Assembly (NCBI GenBank): GCA_946482045.1
Contig: CAMLPZ010000092.1
Span: 1 to 14,216, forward strand
Direction: 5' to 3'
Length of the DNA: 14,216 nucleotides
DNA from: an uncultured Asticcacaulis sp.
GTDB lineage: Bacteria > Pseudomonadota > Alphaproteobacteria > Caulobacterales > Caulobacteraceae
Below are positions 11,573 through 14,216 of the stretch, piece after piece. The notes under the pieces are model-generated. The model was not told the origin of the DNA and searched no databases. It was given only the letters and a program-made list of their open reading frames with translations. The position numbers were made by a program, and so were the translations under genes. Position 1 is the first letter of the stretch. Each line of letters opens with the position of its first letter.

Positions 11573-14216
11573 TCTCGGCGCGGCAATTAAAGCCGCTATA
11601 CAGGCCATTTCCGATGCACCGCTCAAACCCGCTGCAACGGCGTTGCTCAGCACGTTGGGTTATACCAGCCAAAAGACCGTGCAGCTTGACGGTAGACCCG
11701 AGTCATTCGTAGCACTGCTGGATGACAGTGTTCAGATGGTTTCAAAGCCGGCTGCACATTTCGATCAGTGGAAACGCGTCGATTTTTTGTTTCAGTTGAC
11801 GAATGACGAGATTCCAATGTTGGCGGCCGGCCAACGTGACCTCCTTCACGCGCCACAAGACTATCGCACCTCGATCATCGAATCCTTCGTTTTCCTCGCG
11901 ATTGAATTGCAGCCTGGCGATTGGACACGCCGCGACCTTGTATCGATCACGCGCGAGGTAAACCGCGCATTTCCCATGCCGGTAATCATCTTGTTCCGTT
12001 ACGGAAGCTTAGTCTCGATTGCGGTTATCGACCGGCGACAGAATAAAAGGGACGGCACGCGAGACGTCATCGAGCGACGCATTTCCATTATTAAGGATAT
12101 CAACCTAAGCGACCCGCACCGGGCCCAGGTCGATATTCTTAAAGACCTCGCTCTGGAAAACGTTAAGGTGCGAGGCAGGGGTACGCCTTCCGATTTCCGT
12201 GACCTTTATGATGGATGGCTGGAGGCTCTTTCGGCCCAGGCCCTGAACAAGCGCTTTTATCAGGAGTTGGCCAACTGGTACGACTGGTCCGTCACCCAGG
12301 TCACCTTTCCAACGGCCCATCTGGAAAGCGACAAGGCCAAGCGTGACGAGCAAAACCAGATTGCAGTTATCCGCCTTCTCACCAGGCTAATCTTTGTGTG
12401 GTTTATCAAGGAAAAGGGCCTGGTTCCCCGCGAACTGTTTGAAACGGAAGCGTTGCGGAAGCTTCTAAACGAAGACCCGGGCCAGCAGCCGAATAGCAGC
12501 ACTTATTACAAGGCCATTCTGCAAAACATGTTCTTTGCGACTCTCAATACCGAAATGACTGACGATCGCAAATGGCGGTCCAAGGCGTCGGGAGTGGGGT
12601 TGGATGGGCAATATCTGATCCACAGCGTGTATCGGTTCAAAGACGCGTTCCGCGACGCCGATGCGGCCCTCAATCTCTTCAAAAGAGTCCCCTTCCTTAA
12701 CGGCGGGCTCTTTGAGTGCCTTGACCGCGAAGTGACTCCACGCGAGCTTGAACGCAACCCGGCGTTACAAAATTATATCGTTCGTGAAGGCACGCGCGAT
12801 ATTGTACGGGTGGATGGCTTCTCGGAGCGAGCCGGCACCCCCCTTTCGGTTCCCAATAAGATTTTCTTTTCGCCGGAACAGCTGGTTTCATCGGATGCGG
12901 ATCAGGACGGAGAGACTCGCAAGCCGTACAAGGCCATGGGCCTGATTGAGCTTTTCTCCCGGTACAAGTTTACGGTCGAGGAAAACACACCTGTCGAAGA
13001 AGAGGTAGCGCTCGACCCCGAATTGCTGGGCAAGGTGTTTGAAAACCTGCTGGCCAGCTATAACACCGACACCAAAACCACGGCGCGCAAGAAGTCCGGC
13101 TCATTCTACACGCCGCGTGAAGTCGTGGACTATATGGTGGATGAGGCGTTAATCGCATATTTCGCCAATCGTCTGGCGCCGGATGCCAAACCCGAAACAT
13201 TCGCCAAGCCCGTCGCTCAGGGCCTCGATTTCGGCGCCATGCCAGGCGAACTCGATTTGAGCACATCGTTGGCTGCAACTGGTCAAAATGAAAATTCCGG
13301 GCCTGACCTGGAGTTACGCCTGCGCCAATTGCTTTCGTATAAAGAACACGGCAACCCGTTTTCAGCGCGCGAAACCGACCGCTTGATCAATGCCATCGAC
13401 AGCCTGCGCGCGCTAGACCCCGCCTGCGGTTCGGGCGCCTTTCCCATGGGGCTGTTGCAGAAGCTGATCCACATCCTGCATCGTCTCGACCCCGACGGCA
13501 AACGCTGGTATGCGCAAAACCGCAAGCCGTTGGAAGATCAAAAAGCGGCTGCCTTGGCTATTCCTGATCCCACCCGCCGCGACGCCGCGCTTGAGGAGGT
13601 AGAAGCGTCACTGGCCAAACTGGACCACGACTTTTCGGACGCAAATCGCCCCGACTATGCACGGAAACTGTATCTAATCGACAAATGTCTATTCGGCGTC
13701 GATCTGCAACCGATCGCCGTGCAAATTGCCAAGCTGCGTTTTTTCATCTCGTTGGTGGTCAGCCAGAAGATCGACCAAACACAACCGAACGCCAATATCA
13801 CCGCGCTACCGAACCTAGAAACCAAGCTAGTAGCGGCCGACAGTTTGATGCGCGTGGACCGCCAGGCCGGTGATCTGCTGCGTGACCGGCGGATTGACGA
13901 CAAGGAAGCCGAGCTTCGCGCCGTTAACGAACGGTATTTCAGCGCTCGCACGGTCAAGACAAAACGCAAGCGCCGCGAAGAGATCGGCAAGCTGCGCGAC
14001 GAATTGGCCGATCTTCTGGTAAGCGGCAGCGGTGTTGATGAGACCAATGCCAAATTGATGGCGGCGTGGGACCCGTTCGATCAGAACAGCCATGCCCGGT
14101 TTTTCGATCCGGAATGGATGTTCGGATTGCCGTCACCCAAGGTGGACATTACCTTGAAGGATGCCTATCGCGTGGGGCCTTTCGATCTGGTGATTGGCAA
14201 CCCGCCCTATGTCCGG
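11565..14216 (+). CDS. Eco57I-like adenine-specific DNA methylase, truncated by window end
   Basis: The frame stays open for 884 codons to the last base, so only the N-terminal part is seen. ATG 11565 is preceded by AGAAGG (11551-11556) at 8 bases and overlaps the helicase stop, implying coupled translation. Residues about 110-195 (MPVIILFRYGSLVSIAVIDRR, then RRISIIKDINL and RAQVDILKDL) match the N-terminal region usual for large Eco57I/COG1002-type restriction-modification methylases. The gamma-class N6-adenine methylase core follows: FYTPREVV (514-521), SAM-binding motif I DPACGSG (618-624), a charged insertion with KTKRKRREEIGKLRDEL, and catalytic motif IV NPPY (879-882), three residues before the edge. 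A target-recognition domain should lie beyond the window. It would methylate adenine, perhaps to protect self DNA from the partner helicase. PglX of BREX and type IIG enzymes share the core; the helicase partner argues against standard BREX. Confidence 0.92.
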   Translation, partial: MSSLGAAIKAAIQAISDAPLKPAATALLSTLGYTSQKTVQLDGRPESFVALLDDSVQMVSKPAAHFDQWKRVDFLFQLTNDEIPMLAAGQRDLLHAPQDYRTSIIESFVFLAIELQPGDWTRRDLVSITREVNRAFPMPVIILFRYGSLVSIAVIDRRQNKRDGTRDVIERRISIIKDINLSDPHRAQVDILKDLALENVKVRGRGTPSDFRDLYDGWLEALSAQALNKRFYQELANWYDWSVTQVTFPTAHLESDKAKRDEQNQIAVIRLLTRLIFVWFIKEKGLVPRELFETEALRKLLNEDPGQQPNSSTYYKAILQNMFFATLNTEMTDDRKWRSKASGVGLDGQYLIHSVYRFKDAFRDADAALNLFKRVPFLNGGLFECLDREVTPRELERNPALQNYIVREGTRDIVRVDGFSERAGTPLSVPNKIFFSPEQLVSSDADQDGETRKPYKAMGLIELFSRYKFTVEENTPVEEEVALDPELLGKVFENLLASYNTDTKTTARKKSGSFYTPREVVDYMVDEALIAYFANRLAPDAKPETFAKPVAQGLDFGAMPGELDLSTSLAATGQNENSGPDLELRLRQLLSYKEHGNPFSARETDRLINAIDSLRALDPACGSGAFPMGLLQKLIHILHRLDPDGKRWYAQNRKPLEDQKAAALAIPDPTRRDAALEEVEASLAKLDHDFSDANRPDYARKLYLIDKCLFGVDLQPIAVQIAKLRFFISLVVSQKIDQTQPNANITALPNLETKLVAADSLMRVDRQAGDLLRDRRIDDKEAELRAVNERYFSARTVKTKRKRREEIGKLRDELADLLVSGSGVDETNAKLMAAWDPFDQNSHARFFDPEWMFGLPSPKVDITLKDAYRVGPFDLVIGNPPYVR

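Noticed and set aside
1..14216. CRISPR array, insertion sequence or transposase, rRNA
   Set aside because: No regularly spaced repeats, no transposase motif or terminal inverted repeats, and no rRNA-like sequence were seen on either strand.
1471..14216. Second copy of the tRNA end (attR) within the window
   Set aside because: I found no repeat of the T-arm and acceptor sequence downstream by eye, so the right end of the element must lie outside.
11565..14216. BREX PglX identity for the methylase
   Set aside because: Motifs are shared, but no PglZ, BrxC, BrxL or BrxA/B gene is near, and the upstream partner is a PLD-SNF2 protein. The name cannot be supported from this window.

Overview
The window is the tRNA-proximal end of an integrative mobile element in a moderately GC-rich proteobacterium, probably an alphaproteobacterium. 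That lineage is inferred from codon style, the look of the tRNA end and the style of the transfer proteins; no species can be named. Bases 1-36 are the 3' end of a tRNA gene (T-arm, acceptor strand, encoded CCA), probably tRNA-Thr. A P4-type tyrosine integrase with its full catalytic set starts 151 bases later. This is the classic layout of an island inserted into a tRNA 3' end. The other element end (attR) is not in the window. Every gene I support is on the + strand, reading away from the tRNA.

Layout: (1) 1-187, tRNA end, attachment region and integrase leader with two inverted repeats. (2) 188-2335, recombination and control block: integrase, an unknown 232-aa protein with a Phd-like N-terminus, and an overlapping small HTH protein of the excisionase/AlpA kind. 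(3) 2336-3097, a conserved-looking gene broken by one in-frame amber codon, a doubtful short ORF, and an inverted-repeat-rich stretch with two near-identical 17-base palindromes. (4) 3098-8111, a tightly coupled three-gene DNA-processing operon: ribbon-helix-helix-like accessory protein, TrwB/TraD-type coupling protein, MOBF (TrwC/TraI) relaxase-helicase. This matches the trwA-trwB-trwC order of R388, so the palindromic stretch just upstream is the natural place for oriT and/or autoregulatory operators. No mating-pore (T4SS) gene is seen, so the element could be mobilizable (IME) or an ICE whose T4SS lies outside the window. (5) 8112-14216, cargo: an AT-richer 146-base spacer, then a 1104-aa protein fusing a phospholipase D (HKD) domain to an SNF2-type helicase, then a translationally overlapping Eco57I-like adenine methylase that runs off the window just after its NPPY motif.

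The cargo pair looks like a restriction-modification or anti-phage module: a methylase that would mark self DNA, plus an ATP-driven translocase fused to a possible nuclease. The parts resemble those of DISARM and BREX but are arranged differently. Related helicase/methylase pairs exist widely in databases, so the families are not new, but the activity of this fusion and what follows the methylase deserve attention. In short: integrase and HTH protein govern insertion and excision, the MOBF trio transfers the DNA, and the cargo may pay its way by defending the host.
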